Origin: Rhodanobacteraceae bacterium
GTDB lineage: Bacteria; Pseudomonadota; Gammaproteobacteria; Xanthomonadales; SZUA-5
DNA: 64,000 nt
NCBI GenBank assembly: GCA_016713135.1
Contig: JADJPR010000010.1
Coordinates: 124,001 to 188,000, forward strand
Reading direction: 5' to 3'
Below the pieces are notes generated by a model, which was not told where the DNA came from, made no database searches, and was given only the letters and a program-made list of their open reading frames with translations. Numbering within the stretch: the stretch's first letter is position 1; each line of letters opens with the position of its first letter. A program made the translations under genes and the position numbers. Below, one piece after another: positions 1 to 8,530 of the stretch.

Positions 1-2570
1 CAGGCCTGGGTGGTCGGCAAGTGGTTGGTCGGCTTGCCGGTGGCGGTCGATCCGTTGTGGCAGGTGGCGCATCCGCCGGGCGTGACGCCGCTGTGGTTGA
101 AGGTGGCGGGCGTCCACGCGGTAGTGCGGTGGCAGGCGTCGCAGGATTCGGTCGTAGGCAGGTGGTTGGAGGGCTTGCCGGTGGCGGTTGAACCGTTGTG
201 GCACGTGGCGCAGCCGCCGGGCGTGACGCCGCTGTGGTTGAAGGTGGCGGGCGTCCATGCGGTGGTGCGGTGGCACGCGTCGCAGGATTCGGTTGTCGGC
301 AGGTGGTTGGAGGGCTTGCCGGTGGCGGTCGAACCGTTGTGGCAACTGGCGCAACCGCCGGGCGTCACGCCGGTGTGGTTGAAGGTGGCCGGCGTCCACG
401 CGGTCGTGCGATGGCACACATCGCAGGCTTGGGTGGTCGGCAAGTGATTGTTGGGCTTGCCAGTGGCAATCGAGCCGTTGTGGCAGCTGGCGCATCCGCC
501 AGGGGTCACGCCGCTGTGGTTGAAGGTCGCGGGCGTCCATGCGGTGGTGCGGTGGCAGGCATCGCACGACTCGGTGGTTGGCAGGTGGTTGGATGGCTTG
601 CCCGCCGCGGTCGATCCGTTGTGGCAACTGGCGCAGGCGCCCGGCGTCACGCCGTTGTGGTTGAACGTCGCCGGCGTCCACGCGGTGGTGCGGTGACAAG
701 CATCGCAGGCCTGGGTGGTCGGCAAGTGATTGTTGGGCTTGCCGCTGGCGATCGTGCCGTTGTGGCAACTGGCGCAACCGCCGGGCGTGACACCAGAGTG
801 GTTGAAGGTCGCCGGTGTCCACGCAGTGGTGCGATGGCAGGCGTCGCAGGATTCGGAGGTCGGCAAGTGATTCGATGGTTTGCCGCTGGCGCTGGAGCCG
901 TTGTGGCAGCTGTTGCAGGTGCCCGGGGTCACGCCGGTGTGGCTGAAGGTGGCCGGTGTCCAGCCGTTGGTGCGGTGACAGACATCGCACTGTTGGCTGG
1001 TGGCGATGTGGTTGTTCGGCTTGCCGGTCGCCGTGGTGCCGTTGTGGCAGGAGTTGCAGGTGCCCGGCGTCACGCCGGTGTGGCTGAAGGTGGCTGGCGT
1101 CCAGCCGTTGGTGCGGTGGCAGACATCGCACTGCTGGCTGGTGGCGATGTGGTTGTTCGGCTTGCCGCTCGCCTGGGTGCCGTTGTGGCAGGAATTGCAG
1201 GTTCCCGGCGTCACGCCGGTGTGGCTGAAGGTGGCCGGCGTCCAGTCGTTGGTGCGGTGGCAGACATCGCACTGTTGGCTGGTGGCGATGTGGTTGTTCG
1301 GCTTGCCGGTCGCCGTGGTGCCGTTGTGGCAGCTGTTGCAGGTGCCTGGCGTCACGCCGGTGTGACTGAAGGTGGCCGGCGTCCACGCATTGGTGCGGTG
1401 GCAGGCGTCGCACTGCTGGCTGGTCGGGACGTGGTTGTTCGGTTTGCCGCTGGCCTGGGTTCCGTTGTGGCAGGAGTTGCAGCTGCCGGCGGAGACGCCG
1501 CTATGGCTGAAGGTGGCCGGGGTCCAGGCGTTGTTGCGGTGGCAGACATCGCACTGCTGGCTGGTCGGGACGTGGTTGTTCGGTTTGCCGCTGGCCTGGG
1601 TTCCGTTGTGGCAGGTGTTGCAGCTGCCGGCGGAGACACCGTTGTGGCTGAAGGTGGCCGGAGTCCACGCGTTGGTGCGGTGGCAGACATCGCACTGCTG
1701 GCTGGTCGGGACGTGGTTGTTCGGCTTGCCGCTGGCCTGGGTGCCGTTGTGGCAGGAATTGCAGGTGCCGGCGGAGACGCCGTTGTGGCTGAAAGTGGCC
1801 GGAGTCCACGCATTGGTGCGGTGGCAGACATCGCACTGCTGGCTGGTGGCGATGTGGTTGTTCGGTTTGCCGCTGGCCTGGGTGCCGTTGTGGCAGCTGT
1901 TGCAGGTGCCGGCGGATACGCCGTTGTGGCTGAAGGTGGCCGGTGTCCAGCCGTTGGTGCGGTGGCAGACATCGCACTGCTGGCTGGTGGCGATGTGGTT
2001 GTTCGGCTTGCCGCTGGCCTGGGTGCCGTTGTGGCAGCTGTTGCAGGTGCCGGCGGTCACGCCCGTGTGGCTGAAGGTGGCCGGTGTCCAGCCGTTGGTG
2101 CGGTGGCAGACATCGCACTGCTGGCTGGTGGCGATGTGGTTGTTGGGCTTGCCGCTCGCCTGGGTGCCATTGTGGCAGCTGTTGCAGGTAGCGGCGGCGA
2201 CGCCGCTGTGGCTGAAGGTCGCCGGTGTCCAGCCGTTGGTGCGGTGGCACACATCGCATTGCTGGCTGGTGGCGATGTGGTTGTTCGGCTTGCCGCTGGC
2301 ATGGGTGCCGTTGTGGCAGGAGTTGCAGGTGCCGGCGGAGACGCTGCGATGATCGAACAGCGCCGGTGACCAGGCGCCCGTGCGGTGGCAGGTGTCGCAG
2401 CTCTGCGAAGTGGCGACATGCCCGGAGTCCTTGCCGATCGCAGTCACGCCGTTATGGCAACTCGCGCAACTGCCGCTGGCGGCCTCGGCGTGGGAGAACT
2501 TGGCTGGAGACCAGGCGTTGCTGCGGTGGCAAGCCTCGCAACTGGCGCCATTGACGCTGACATGCTGCTG
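1..2570 (-). repeat. 141-bp in-frame tandem repeat encoding 47-residue di-haem modules
   Basis: The CxxCH motifs recur with an exact 141-bp period, for example haem motifs starting at 129, 270, 411 and on to 2526, with the partner motif 72 bp away in each unit. There are about 18 consecutive units without an indel. Units left of about 900 share one wording (CDACH, GVTPGGCATCH-like), while units right of it share another (CDVCH, CNSCH), so the array has two homogenised blocks. The regularity makes it prone to unequal recombination and to assembly collapse, so the copy number may not be exact. Confidence 0.9.
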
Positions 2571-2852
2571 CGGCAACTGGGTGGTCTGGAAGCGCGAACC
2601 GCGCCCGTGGCAGCTGCTGCACTCCTTGGGTGTGCCCTTGAGCACGCCGTTCAGATGGCAGCTTTCGCATTTCGCATCGCGATGCGCACCGGTCAGCGCG
2701 AATCCGGTGCCGACGTGATCGAAATCCGGTCCGCCTTGCGTGGCGGCCATGGCCGCCGGGCCCGCAATGACCGACGCGATCAGGATCAGCCCCAGCCGCA
2801 GCACGGTTCGGATCAGGGACGGAGCGCAACGGGCGGGACTGCGGGCGTTCAT
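1..2852 (-). CDS. giant multihaem c-type cytochrome, C-terminus beyond window edge
   Basis: A minus-strand reading frame stays open from an ATG at 2852 to the left edge, about 950 codons with no stop. It opens with a signal peptide (basic start, hydrophobic core, cleavage near AMAA), so the protein is exported and haem is attached outside the cytoplasm. I count 38 CxxCH haem motifs in the visible part. After an N-terminal stretch with CESCH and CSSCH, a 47-residue module repeats without interruption, each copy carrying two CxxCH (types CNSCH/CASCH and CDVCH/CDACH) and a GKPxNH segment. The start overlaps the stop of the upstream 24-haem gene (ATGA), implying translational coupling. By family knowledge such proteins are electron conduits or wires; the electron acceptor is unknown. 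I recognise no close named homologue. Confidence 0.9.
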   Translation of the reverse strand, partial: MNARSPARCAPSLIRTVLRLGLILIASVIAGPAAMAATQGGPDFDHVGTGFALTGAHRDAKCESCHLNGVLKGTPKECSSCHGRGSRFQTTQLPQQHVSVNGASCEACHRSNAWSPAKFSHAEAASGSCASCHNGVTAIGKDSGHVATSQSCDTCHRTGAWSPALFDHRSVSAGTCNSCHNGTHASGKPNNHIATSQQCDVCHRTNGWTPATFSHSGVAAATCNSCHNGTQASGKPNNHIATSQQCDVCHRTNGWTPATFSHTGVTAGTCNSCHNGTQASGKPNNHIATSQQCDVCHRTNGWTPATFSHNGVSAGTCNSCHNGTQASGKPNNHIATSQQCDVCHRTNAWTPATFSHNGVSAGTCNSCHNGTQASGKPNNHVPTSQQCDVCHRTNAWTPATFSHNGVSAGSCNTCHNGTQASGKPNNHVPTSQQCDVCHRNNAWTPATFSHSGVSAGSCNSCHNGTQASGKPNNHVPTSQQCDACHRTNAWTPATFSHTGVTPGTCNSCHNGTTATGKPNNHIATSQQCDVCHRTNDWTPATFSHTGVTPGTCNSCHNGTQASGKPNNHIATSQQCDVCHRTNGWTPATFSHTGVTPGTCNSCHNGTTATGKPNNHIATSQQCDVCHRTNGWTPATFSHTGVTPGTCNSCHNGSSASGKPSNHLPTSESCDACHRTTAWTPATFNHSGVTPGGCASCHNGTIASGKPNNHLPTTQACDACHRTTAWTPATFNHNGVTPGACASCHNGSTAAGKPSNHLPTTESCDACHRTTAWTPATFNHSGVTPGGCASCHNGSIATGKPNNHLPTTQACDVCHRTTAWTPATFNHTGVTPGGCASCHNGSTATGKPSNHLPTTESCDACHRTTAWTPATFNHSGVTPGGCATCHNGSTATGKPSNHLPTTESCDACHRTTAWTPATFNHSGVTPGGCATCHNGSTATGKPTNHLPTTQA

Positions 2853-4642
2853 GGCGATTTCCCCGGAACTCGCGGATTGACCTCGGTGAACGAGGTTGTG
2901 CTGTGGCAACGCGCGCACTGGCGACCGAAGCCACCGTCGTGCGCGTCGTCTTCGCTGTGGCAACCGGCGCAGTCGCCGCTCAGGCGCGCTCCGCGCTGCG
3001 GCGTGTGGCAGCTGGCGCAGCGGGTCTTGCGGTGCGCGCCGTCGAGCGCGAATCGGGTCAGCGTGTGGTCGTAGTCCCACAGCGCCCAGGCGCGTGCGTT
3101 GTGGCAGCTCGCGCAGTCATTGCCGTAGCGGCCTTCGTGAGCATCGTCGTCAGCGTGGCAGCTGGCGCAGTCGGCCTGCGTGTCAGCGAACAGCTGGGTG
3201 CGGTGGCACTCATCGCATTCGAGCGCGCGGTGGCTGCCGATCAGCGGGAAGCGGCCGCGGTCGTGCTCGTAATGACCGGGTTTCCATGCCTGCTCGTCGT
3301 GGCAATCTACGCAAGCCTCGCCCAGGCGGGTCTCGTGCACATCGTCCTTGCGGTGGCACTCGACGCAGGTGGAGGGCGGTGTGAACTCGGCCACCGGCTT
3401 GCTGTGACAGCCCTCGCACTTGGCCTTCGCGTGCGCGCCGCGCAAGGCGAAATCGGTCGCGCGGTTGTGGTCGAACAGGCTCCGCTGCCAGTCGCTGGCA
3501 TCGTGGCAATCAGCGCAGGCGTCGCCGTTGCGCCCATGGTGGCTGTCGTCCTCGCGGTGGCAGGCCACGCAGGCCTTGCCGGTGCCGCGATAGTGCGTCG
3601 CATCCGCATGGCAGCCGCTACAGGCCGCGCCGACATGCTTGCCGAGCAGCGGAAACTCGCTGCGGGCATGATCGAAGCGCACGGCGCGGCGCCAGTCGCC
3701 GCTGTCGTGGCAGTCCTCACAGCGGCCGCCGAGATTGCCGCGGTGGCGGTCGTCCTCGCGATGGCAACTGGCGCATTCCTGCGCTGCGCCGCGGTACTCG
3801 CCGGCGCGCGGGTGGCACTGCGCGCATGCGGCATCGCGGTGGGCGCCGAGCAGCGGCCAGCCGGTCTGCGCATGGTCGTAGCGCGCTGTCTTCCAGTCAC
3901 TGTCGACATGGCATTGGGCGCACTCTGTGCCCATCGCGCCGCGATGGGCGTCGTCCTCGCGGTGGCAGTCCACGCAGGCCTGCGACAGCCGCGGCTCGAC
4001 CCGCGATTCGAGGTGGCACCCCTTGCATTCGAGCGTTGCGTGCGCGCCGGCCAGGCGGAACTCGGTCCGGCCGTGGTCGAAATCCTCTACCTCGATCCAG
4101 TCGTTGGCGTTGTGGCAGTCCCCGCAATCCGCGCCCAGGCGCCCGTCGTGACGGTCGTCGTCGCGATGGCAGGCCTTGCAGTCCGCGGGTGCTTCGCGGC
4201 GCTTGCGACCTGCCGTGTGGCAATCGACGCACTCCGCCGCGGTGTGCTTGCCGGCGAGCGAAAAATCGGTCAGCGCGTGATCGAAACGGGCTTCGTCCAG
4301 CTGCGAGATGCTGGCGTCCAGGCCGAGATGCTCGCCATGGCAGGCGGCGCAGGCTCGCGCCGGTTGGCGCCCGTGCAGGCCACGATGGGCCTGGATGTCG
4401 CTGGCGGTGTCCTCGTGACAGTCCAGGCAGAGTCTTGGCTGAGCATCGCGTTCGAAGGAGGCGTGGCAGCGCCCGCAGTCGGCTTCGTATTTGTGGTGCG
4501 CACGCGCCACCGGCCCCGGCATCAGCGCGCGTTCCAGCGCGCCCGCGTGGACCGAGCTGCACAGCCACAGGCACAACCATGCCAGAATGCCGAGCAATGA
4601 TCGGTTTTTTCCCGGCCAGCCATGGAGCAGATGTGCCGGCAT
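2849..4642 (-). CDS. 24-haem c-type cytochrome, exported
   Basis: The protein is 597 residues from the ATG at 4642. An upstream in-frame start would overlap the cytochrome b gene heavily, and the 4642 start gives a clean signal peptide (hydrophobic LLGILAWLCLWLC, then VHAGA). It contains 24 CxxCH motifs. From about residue 120 on, an irregular repeat of about 60 residues recurs, built of CHREDD-H-G-C-CH followed by FDH, FxLxGxH and a further CxxCH, as in cytochrome c3/NapC-like multihaem proteins with bis-histidine haems. Its start overlaps the cytochrome b stop by one base (TGATG) and its stop overlaps the giant cytochrome start (ATGA), so the three genes form a tight operon. Role inferred: periplasmic relay between the membrane cytochrome b and the giant cytochrome. 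Confidence 0.9.
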   Translation of the reverse strand: MPAHLLHGWPGKNRSLLGILAWLCLWLCSSVHAGALERALMPGPVARAHHKYEADCGRCHASFERDAQPRLCLDCHEDTASDIQAHRGLHGRQPARACAACHGEHLGLDASISQLDEARFDHALTDFSLAGKHTAAECVDCHTAGRKRREAPADCKACHRDDDRHDGRLGADCGDCHNANDWIEVEDFDHGRTEFRLAGAHATLECKGCHLESRVEPRLSQACVDCHREDDAHRGAMGTECAQCHVDSDWKTARYDHAQTGWPLLGAHRDAACAQCHPRAGEYRGAAQECASCHREDDRHRGNLGGRCEDCHDSGDWRRAVRFDHARSEFPLLGKHVGAACSGCHADATHYRGTGKACVACHREDDSHHGRNGDACADCHDASDWQRSLFDHNRATDFALRGAHAKAKCEGCHSKPVAEFTPPSTCVECHRKDDVHETRLGEACVDCHDEQAWKPGHYEHDRGRFPLIGSHRALECDECHRTQLFADTQADCASCHADDDAHEGRYGNDCASCHNARAWALWDYDHTLTRFALDGAHRKTRCASCHTPQRGARLSGDCAGCHSEDDAHDGGFGRQCARCHSTTSFTEVNPRVPGKSP

Positions 4643-5499
4643 CAGTACATGTGCACCGCGAGGACATGGAACAGCGCGGTCAGCACCAGGATCACCACCA
4701 GCGGCAGATGCGCCACGTGCCACAGCGAGAACAGGCGTTCGACCGCGCCGAAGCGCGCCGCGCCGACCGCCGCGTCGAGATAGCGCTGCAGCAACGATGC
4801 GAGCCGGTCGAGGCGGGCGGGGTCCAGATGCGGCTGGTGGTTGAGCACCTGGCCCAGGCAGCGGCGCCATGTGCGCCGCGCATGCAGTGGCAGGCTGAGC
4901 TGCAACCAAGGGGCGCCGAGACCGCGGCGGCTGGTCTCCGCGACGCGCGCAGCGAAGGCCTCCAGCGCAAAGTGTGCCGCGCTCTCGCGGGCGAGCATCG
5001 GTGCGGCAAGTTCCAACGCAGCCGCGGCTTCGGCGCGCAACTCAGCGGCGCTGCGCAGCCTGCCGTAGAGACCGCGATGCAATTGCGCATAGAGGAAGCG
5101 GCCGGCGACGCCGCTCGCCGCCACCACCACCATCGACCAGAACGCTACCTTCGCATTCAACGAACCCAGGGAGAGCTTGCAGTGCATCAGGATCAGCAGG
5201 GGGCCGGCGATGCCGAGCACCATGTGCCCGGCGAACCAGTGACGCAGCTTGCCGAGAGGCAGGCGCTCGGCGACGCGCTTGCGCAACGGGTACAGCAACA
5301 GCAGCAGCATTGCGCTGCCGCCGGCCACGCCCAGCCAGTAGGCCAGGTCCGAATCGACGCTGTAGGCATCGGTGCGCGCACCCCACAGCACGAGCAGCAG
5401 GGCCGCGACCCACGGCAGCGAACGGACGATGCGGCGCATGGACGCCGTGAGTGCACGCAAGCGGGGCGGCAGGCCGATGCTGTCCGCGGGTGCACTCAT
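4642..5499 (-). CDS. membrane cytochrome b-like protein
   Basis: This is a 285-residue protein with about five hydrophobic segments (around 27-40, 55-72, 90-106, 117-137 and 262-284). Histidines sit where haem b ligands are expected: His92 and His106 on one helix pair and His261, His264, His278 and His283 in the C-terminal helix (LWHVAHLP, FHVLAVHMY). A ribosome site AAGGA lies about 7 bases before the ATG. It is first in the operon with the 24-haem and giant cytochromes, and it diverges from the iron-sulfur flavoprotein with a 65-bp gap. Inferred role: moves electrons between the quinone pool or flavoprotein and the periplasmic cytochromes. No Pfam family is claimed beyond a general cytochrome b fold, and the ligand assignment is by position only. 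Confidence 0.75.
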   Translation of the reverse strand: MSAPADSIGLPPRLRALTASMRRIVRSLPWVAALLLVLWGARTDAYSVDSDLAYWLGVAGGSAMLLLLLYPLRKRVAERLPLGKLRHWFAGHMVLGIAGPLLILMHCKLSLGSLNAKVAFWSMVVVAASGVAGRFLYAQLHRGLYGRLRSAAELRAEAAAALELAAPMLARESAAHFALEAFAARVAETSRRGLGAPWLQLSLPLHARRTWRRCLGQVLNHQPHLDPARLDRLASLLQRYLDAAVGAARFGAVERLFSLWHVAHLPLVVILVLTALFHVLAVHMY

Positions 5500-5564
5500 G
5501 TCTGGTTCCTTGCTGGGGTGGGGCAGGGCCGCCCGGAATTCGCCGTGCGATCGGAGATCCGCGC

Positions 5565-6863
5565 ATGAACCAGGACGACCTCTGGTTGTGGTCGATTTAC
5601 GCAGTCGTCGCGCTGGTCCTGGTGCTCGGCTACCTCTGGCACCGGCGCCGCAGCGAGGCCGGCTACCGCATGGCGCTGGAAGACGCCGAGCAGAGCGGGC
5701 TGACCGAGGCAGCCTCGCTGCACCCAGTGGTGGACCCGGCGCGTTGCGTCGGTTCCGGTGGCTGCGCGCGCGCCTGCCCGGAACAGGCCATCGGCGTGGT
5801 TGGCGGCAAGGCGGTACTGGTCAGCCCGGCGGCCTGCATCGGCCACGGCGCCTGCGCCGCGGCGTGCCCGGTCGAGGCGATCTCGCTGGTGTTCGGCAGC
5901 GAAAGGCGAGGCGTCGACATTCCTGCGGTCACGCCGCAGTTCGAGACCGATGTCCCGGGCCTGTTCATCGCCGGCGAACTCGGCGGCATGGGCCTGATCC
6001 GCAAGGCGGCGGAACAGGGCCGCCAGGCGATGGCAACGATCGCGCGGCGGCGCGACGGGAACTTCGAATACGATGTGGTCATCGTGGGCGCCGGTCCGGC
6101 CGGCATCGCCGCGGGCCTGGGCGCGCTCGAGGCCGGGCTGCGTTACGCGCTGATCGAACAGGAATCCAGCCTCGGCGGCAGCGTGTTGCAGTATCCGCGG
6201 CACAAGATCGCGATGACGGCGCCGGTCGAGCTGCCACTGGTCGGCAAGATGCGCTTCACCGAGGTCAGCAAGGAGAAGCTGCTCGCGTTCTGGCTCGACA
6301 TCGTCGGCCGCACCCGCTTGCAGATCCGCACCGGCGTGCGCATGCAGCAGGTCGAACCCGTGGCGTCCGGTTTCCGTGTGCACACCAGTGCAGGCGTGCT
6401 GGGTGCGCGCTGCGTGCTGCTCGCCATCGGACGCCGCGGATCGCCGCGCAAGCTCGGCGTGCCCGGCGAGGAGCAGGCCAAGGTGGTCTACCGCATGGTC
6501 GATCCGCAGCAGTATCGCGGGCAGCGGGTGCTGGTGGTCGGGGGCGGCGACAGCGCGGTCGAAGCGGCCCTCGCTTGCGCTGCGCACGCCGAGGTCAGCC
6601 TGGCCTATCGCGGCGAGGCGATGAACCGGATCAAGCGCGCCAACCGCGAGCGCCTCGAGCGGGCCGTCCGGGCAGGGCAGTTGAACCTGCTGTTGCGCAC
6701 CGAGGTGCGCGAGATCTGCGCCCACGAGGTGCTGCTCGCGCGCGCCGGCACGCCGCTGCGGCTGGCAAACGATTGCGTGGTGGTGTGCGCCGGCGGCGAG
6801 CTGCCGACGGCGATGCTGCGCGAGATCGGGGTCCGCGTGGAGACCCGGCATGGCGCGGCGTAA
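5565..6863 (+). CDS. membrane-anchored ferredoxin-domain / FAD-NAD(P) oxidoreductase
   Basis: The protein is 432 residues from the ATG at 5565; longer in-frame starts would run into the divergent gene. It has an N-terminal membrane helix (residues 8-25), a two-cluster ferredoxin-like segment (61-107), then a thioredoxin-reductase-like flavoprotein with a FAD dinucleotide motif GAGPAG (175-180), a GELGGMG segment near 137-143, and a second nucleotide site VVGGGDSAVEAA. Each ferredoxin motif lacks the usual second cysteine: Cys61-Ser64-Cys67-Cys71 and Cys91-His94-Cys97-Cys101. I recall the same replacements in related proteins, so they are probably a family trait. Divergence from the cytochrome b operon suggests it feeds NAD(P)H electrons into, or draws them from, the multihaem chain; that is inference. 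Confidence 0.85.
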   Translation: MNQDDLWLWSIYAVVALVLVLGYLWHRRRSEAGYRMALEDAEQSGLTEAASLHPVVDPARCVGSGGCARACPEQAIGVVGGKAVLVSPAACIGHGACAAACPVEAISLVFGSERRGVDIPAVTPQFETDVPGLFIAGELGGMGLIRKAAEQGRQAMATIARRRDGNFEYDVVIVGAGPAGIAAGLGALEAGLRYALIEQESSLGGSVLQYPRHKIAMTAPVELPLVGKMRFTEVSKEKLLAFWLDIVGRTRLQIRTGVRMQQVEPVASGFRVHTSAGVLGARCVLLAIGRRGSPRKLGVPGEEQAKVVYRMVDPQQYRGQRVLVVGGGDSAVEAALACAAHAEVSLAYRGEAMNRIKRANRERLERAVRAGQLNLLLRTEVREICAHEVLLARAGTPLRLANDCVVVCAGGELPTAMLREIGVRVETRHGAA

Positions 6864-6886
6864 GCAGACGGGCTGCACGCCAAAAG

Positions 6887-6905
6887 CCGATGAGCAATCG
6901 GTTAT
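6887..6905. terminator. weak hairpin between convergent genes
   Basis: CCGAT at 6887-6891 pairs with ATCGG at 6897-6901, followed by TTATTT. It lies between the convergent flavoprotein and M56 genes. The stem is only five pairs, so this is a weak candidate. Confidence 0.3.
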
Positions 6906-6937
6906 TTGCTCGAAAGCAAAGGCCAGACAGCGACTCA

Positions 6938-7918
6938 TCAGCGCACCAGGGGCAGCAGCACGAATTCGCCGAGTTCGTGCAGGATCAGTGCGAGCGGCAC
7001 GGCGAGCAGCCACCATTGACCAGACCACAGGCCGCTTTCGGCCCGCAGGCGCGGAGGCTCGAGCAGGAAGCGCACGCGGGCCGCGATCTCGCCATCGCCG
7101 AAGCCGGCAACGCCCACCGGGATGTTGCGGGTGGTCTGCGTTGCATGCAGCCGGGCGCACTTGAGCAGGGCGCTGGACGTGGCCAGGGTGCCCGCGCGGT
7201 AGGCGGCAATGCGGTCGCAGCTTTGCTCCACCGCGAGCTGCCATGCGGCGCGCAGGGCGTCGCGGGCGCGCGGCGGCAGCAGCGAGGTGGCGATGTTCAG
7301 CACCAGCGCCGAGTATCCGTCGCGGCGCGCCAGGTGCGCGCGCTCGTGTTCGATCAGTGCTCGCAATTCGTGCGCATCCAGGGACTGGCGCAACTCGGCC
7401 GAAATCACTACCCGGGGCGACGGCAGGCAGAGCGCCAGCGCGAGGCTGCCGGCGCCATCGACGAAGTACACCGGCAAGCCGTCCACCTGCATCCTGCTGC
7501 GGAGCACCAGCTGCAGGCGATCAGCGGTGCGCAGTGCAGACTGAACCATCCACGCCAGCCGCATCAGCATCACCGCCGCCAGCAGCATGAAGAGCAGTGC
7601 AATCAGGGCGCCGCTGGCACTGTCGGCATCGCGCACGCCGTGCATCGGGCAGGCCTGCGCGGCGCCCGAGTTGCGCGACAGGCACCAGTCGCCGATCCAT
7701 CCATGTTCGACCAACAGGGTGGGCAGGAAGGCCAGGATCACCGCGATCCAGGCGAGTGCCCAAGGCGCCAGCGCCAGGCCCATCAGACGCCGCGCGCGCT
7801 GTTCCGGATGCAGGTCCGCCATCGCGGCCAGCCAACGCGGTTGCATCCATGCCGCCCACGCGAGTGCGCCGAGCAGCACCAGCACCCACAAATCAGCGGC
7901 GAGGAAGATCGGGGACAT
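6938..7918 (-). CDS. M56 (BlaR1-like) membrane metallopeptidase
   Basis: This 326-residue protein has several N-terminal membrane segments and a zinc-peptidase signature HERAH (residues 191-195), with a downstream EQSCD in which Glu231 fits the third zinc ligand seen in BlaR1/M56 proteins. A final membrane helix follows near the C-terminus. There is no penicillin-binding sensor domain, so it is the short form. It follows the BlaI-type repressor with only two bases between them. In known pairs the peptidase relays a signal that inactivates the repressor. The inducer here is unknown; nothing nearby is a beta-lactamase. Confidence 0.88.
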   Translation of the reverse strand: MSPIFLAADLWVLVLLGALAWAAWMQPRWLAAMADLHPEQRARRLMGLALAPWALAWIAVILAFLPTLLVEHGWIGDWCLSRNSGAAQACPMHGVRDADSASGALIALLFMLLAAVMLMRLAWMVQSALRTADRLQLVLRSRMQVDGLPVYFVDGAGSLALALCLPSPRVVISAELRQSLDAHELRALIEHERAHLARRDGYSALVLNIATSLLPPRARDALRAAWQLAVEQSCDRIAAYRAGTLATSSALLKCARLHATQTTRNIPVGVAGFGDGEIAARVRFLLEPPRLRAESGLWSGQWWLLAVPLALILHELGEFVLLPLVR

Positions 7919-7920
7919 GG

Positions 7921-8316
7921 CTATTCGCTGCTGCGCGCCCGGGCACGCTGGAGCATGGCCTCGAGTTCATCGAGCGTCTCCGGCGCCACCTTCTCCGCGT
8001 GGTCGACGAAGGCGGCGAGCAAGGGGCGCGTGCCGACATTGCCGAGTGCCTTGGCCACGCCATCGATGACGCCGGTGGCGAACTCGGCCCGGCTCATCGC
8101 CGGTGCATAGACGTAGGCATGACTGACCTTGGTCCGTCGCAGCACTCCCTTGCGGTAGAGCCGTTCCATCGCCGACTGGATGGTGTTCGACGAGATTCCA
8201 CGCGGCAGGCCGATCCGCTCATGCAAGGTGCGAACGTCGGCCTCGCCGACGTCCCACAGCGCATTGCACACGGCAACCTCCAGTTCTCCGAGGGACCAGT
8301 CCCGGAATCGCAGCAT
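7921..8316 (-). CDS. BlaI/MecI/CopY-type transcriptional repressor
   Basis: The protein is 131 residues from the ATG at 8316. A TTG at 8346 would add ten residues but has no family support. It is a winged-helix protein of the Penicillinase_R family: SLGELEVAVCNALW at the start, then the recognition region with SSNTIQSAMERLYRKG, and a C-terminal helical dimerisation part. It is upstream of and nearly touching the M56 peptidase gene, the standard sensor/repressor arrangement. By family knowledge it would bind its own promoter, probably in the gap upstream of 8316; I could not pick out the operator by eye. Confidence 0.88.
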   Translation of the reverse strand: MLRFRDWSLGELEVAVCNALWDVGEADVRTLHERIGLPRGISSNTIQSAMERLYRKGVLRRTKVSHAYVYAPAMSRAEFATGVIDGVAKALGNVGTRPLLAAFVDHAEKVAPETLDELEAMLQRARARSSE

Positions 8317-8421
8317 CGTCGAGCCCCGTTCACATAGCTGCGACAACGGTAGCAGAAAACCGATCGCGCTCGGTTAATTACAAGTTCGGGGCGGGGGAGT
8401 TCCGATCGCTCCTGCGGGCAA

Positions 8422-8497
8422 GAGGCCACGAGGGCACGAGGGCACGTCAGAGCCGGTTCGGAGCCAAGGAGCGCCTTTGCGTGCCCTCTTGCCCTCC
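8422..8497. repeat. type II palindromic repeat (GAGGGCACG arms)
   Basis: Arms rich in GAGGGCACG (8422-8446) and their complement GTGCCCTC (8479-8497) flank a core of about 30 bases. The same core and arms occur reverse-complemented at 56858-56940. The similarity continues past the arm into the spacer that leads to the next ATGTTCGGTGAGAG block, so this is one end of a composite element. Confidence 0.75.
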
Positions 8498-8530
8498 GAA
8501 TTTGTCACCGCCAGATCAATGCCTTGCGCC

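Noticed and set aside
198..2369. Long plus-strand open frame opposite the giant cytochrome
   Set aside because: It arises from the regular repeat on the other strand; its product is Ala/Gly/Val repeats with no start signal or domain, while the minus frame carries haem motifs throughout.
2903..4600. Plus-strand frame of 565 codons opposite the 24-haem cytochrome
   Set aside because: High-GC shadow; the minus strand carries 24 CxxCH motifs and coupled starts.
6938..8316. Beta-lactam resistance cassette
   Set aside because: A BlaI/M56 pair is present but no beta-lactamase or penicillin-binding sensor domain is nearby.
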